From an uncultured Ruminococcus sp. (GTDB lineage Bacteria; Bacillota; Clostridia; Oscillospirales; Ruminococcaceae): a stretch of 16,048 bases of DNA. The notes under the pieces were generated by a model that saw nothing but the letters and a program-made list of their open reading frames with translations, was not told the origin of the DNA and did no database searches. The DNA lies in NCBI GenBank assembly GCA_947175005.1, contig CAMWLD010000013.1:1-16048 (forward strand). Reading direction: 5' to 3'. The position numbers and the translations under genes are program-made. Below, one piece after another: positions 15,222 through 16,048 of this stretch. Within the stretch, counting starts at the first letter, position 1, and every line of letters starts with the position of its first letter.

Positions 15222-15250
15222 ATTATATCACAATAATTATGATATGTCAA
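15222..15250 (-). promoter_or_regulatory. perfect-consensus sigma-A promoter with a palindromic spacer
   Basis: On the minus strand TTGACA (15250-15245), a 17-bp spacer and TATAAT (15227-15222). The region 15225-15245 is a near-perfect 21-bp palindrome with arms ATATCA and TGATAT, filling the spacer as a repressor operator would. There is no gene on this strand directly downstream. Confidence 0.8.
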
Positions 15251-15357
15251 TGGAAAAAATTTTTTTAAAATACGGATAAATAATTTTCTGAATTTTCCAA
15301 AACAAAAGGCAAGATGAAAATATCACATTGCCCGAAAGTGCCGTCAAACCCGCATTT

Positions 15358-15424
15358 GCGGCATGTCACCGCCCCCAATCGCTGTATAAGACAGAGGCAT
15401 TATGTATTCGGCCGCCCGGTAACT
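15358..15424 (-). repeat. 67-nt conserved structured element, copy 2
   Basis: Ungapped match to 7564-7630, with 50 of 67 bases the same and in the same orientation. Read on the minus strand it starts AGTTACCGGG and ends in the stem GGCGGU-GACAU-GCCGC, where one pair has changed from A-U to G-C and another from C-G to U.G relative to copy 1. Here it follows the DUF3795-type gene on the same strand (stop at 15454) and is not directly before any gene; the nearest downstream feature is the small-RNA promoter about 110 nt on. It could be a 3' UTR structure, the leader of an unrecognised short RNA, or a dispersed repeat. Confidence 0.55.
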
Positions 15425-15453
15425 TAAAAATGCGTTAGTCCGATAAGCGGAAT

Positions 15454-15828
15454 TTATCTTTCTCCGCTTTTGATAAAACCGATCAATGCCTCGACATCAT
15501 CAAAGTCGTCATAATCGCCGTTTATTCCTTCGCGATGATAGACAACACCTGCTTTCTCATTTCGTTCAAGGCAGTCTAAAAGCTCTGTCTCCCCATATCT
15601 TTTGATGAATAATGTAAAACTGTACGGCTTGATTTTGGACAGCAACCCTTTTCGGCATTCCGACTCACATTCGTAGCAATGTCCACAGTTTTTCTCAATT
15701 GAACACCTTCTGTTTTCGCACCAATCCTTATCGGGACATTCTCCACTACCGCACCCGCTGCAATGATCGTTCTCGCTGCATAAGCAGCACGCCAGTCCGC
15801 AGCGTGCTATCCCAAGTTCCCGTTTCAT
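15454..15828 (-). CDS. cysteine-rich DUF3795-type protein
   Basis: The protein has 124 aa. Thirteen cysteines fall within the first 58 residues, in CxxxCCxC, CxxC and CGHCYEC patterns (C10, C14, C15, C17, C23, C26, C31, C37, C42, C48, C51, C54, C58), suggesting bound zinc or an iron-sulfur cluster. The C-terminal half (SKIKPYSFTLFIKRYGETEL, then a helix and GINGDYDDFDDVEALIGFI in parts) is as expected for the DUF3795 family, whose biochemical function is not established. No signal peptide or membrane segment is seen. The ATG at 15828 is preceded by GGGAGG at ideal spacing. It lies 54 nt after a VOC-like gene on the same strand and may be cotranscribed with it. A hairpin AAGCGGA/TCCGCTT (15445-15451 and 15463-15469) encloses the stop codon. 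Confidence 0.8.
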   Translation of the reverse strand: MKRELGIARCGLACCLCSENDHCSGCGSGECPDKDWCENRRCSIEKNCGHCYECESECRKGLLSKIKPYSFTLFIKRYGETELLDCLERNEKAGVVYHREGINGDYDDFDDVEALIGFIKSGER

Positions 15829-15882
15829 ATTATTCCTCCCGTAAAATCCAATTTTTGAAAATATTTCACTCTGCTTTGCCCG

Positions 15883-16048
15883 TCAAATACTGACCCACCA
15901 GCAAACGCCATACTTATCAATAACTGTAGCGCAGCATTTGCTCCACGGCAGCTCATGAATTGCGTCAATAACAACGCCGCCGTCACTTAGCACATCAAAT
16001 GCATTCTTTACCGCATCGGTGCTTCCCAGCTCAAATGCATTAAAAGTC
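15883..16048 (-). CDS. VOC/PhnB-like (glyoxalase fold) protein, 3' part only
   Basis: A minus-strand frame enters from the right edge and ends with TGA at 15883-15885, giving the last 54 residues. It reads FELGSTDAVKNAFDVLSDGG, a helix-turn typical of the helical part of VOC-fold proteins, and ends DKYGVCWWVSI, matching the D-x-[FY]-G-V-x-W pattern at the end of PhnB-like/3-demethylubiquinone methyltransferase-like domains. Such proteins bind a metal and small organic substrates, and many have no known reaction. The metal ligands and start lie outside the window. It would be transcribed before the DUF3795-type gene. Confidence 0.7.
   Translation of the reverse strand, partial: TFNAFELGSTDAVKNAFDVLSDGGVVIDAIHELPWSKCCATVIDKYGVCWWVSI

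Overview
The window reads as chromosomal DNA of a spore-forming anaerobic member of the Clostridia, most likely an Oscillospiraceae (Ruminococcus-like) bacterium. The grounds are Gram-positive Shine-Dalgarno sites (GGAGG-type), sigma-A promoters close to TTGACA-N17-TATAAT, a mother-cell sporulation sigma factor of the SigK type, bacterial NADPH-type GltB/GltD, and a small protein related to the anaerobic ribonucleotide reductase NrdD behind two NrdR-like boxes. This placement is inference from gene content; no rRNA or tRNA is present.

Layout. 1-517: a possible short membrane ORF, a terminator, and a long inverted repeat just before a regulator gene. 518-1249 (+): an OmpR/PhoB-type regulator with a degenerate receiver domain. 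1364-7535 (-): gltB then gltD, the two subunits of glutamate synthase, with a sigma-A promoter near 7760-7788, a leader of about 218 nt, and a structured gap between the genes. 8109-8795 (+): sigK. 8859-12385 (+): a cluster consisting of an ECF-like sigma factor, an overlapping membrane anti-sigma candidate (DUF4367-like), a small secreted protein, a secreted M23 metallopeptidase and a lipoprotein. The last three genes are visibly AT-richer than the flanking housekeeping genes. 12484-14445 (-): uvrB, convergent with that cluster. 14817-15083 (+): the NrdD-tail-like protein with its promoter, paired NrdR-like boxes and terminator. 15084-15453: no gene, but a consensus minus-strand promoter aimed at a hairpin-rich segment of about 110 nt that looks like a small RNA, and a second copy of a 67-nt element found in the gltB leader. 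15454-16048 (-): a cysteine-rich DUF3795-type protein preceded by the 3' end of a VOC/PhnB-like gene that runs off the window.

How the parts work together. GltBD makes glutamate from glutamine and 2-oxoglutarate. The sigma/anti-sigma pair probably senses a surface or envelope signal and may drive the secreted proteins encoded just after it. UvrB serves nucleotide excision repair.

The most unusual signals are non-coding. The first is a 67-nt element present twice, about 7.8 kb apart in the same orientation, about 75% identical without gaps. Its terminal stem carries a compensatory A-U to G-C change and a change that stays paired (G.U) only on the minus strand. The second is a probable orphan small RNA behind a perfect-consensus promoter. 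The third is a pair of NrdR-like boxes in front of the lone 88-aa protein. No mobile element, CRISPR array, rRNA or tRNA was recognised.
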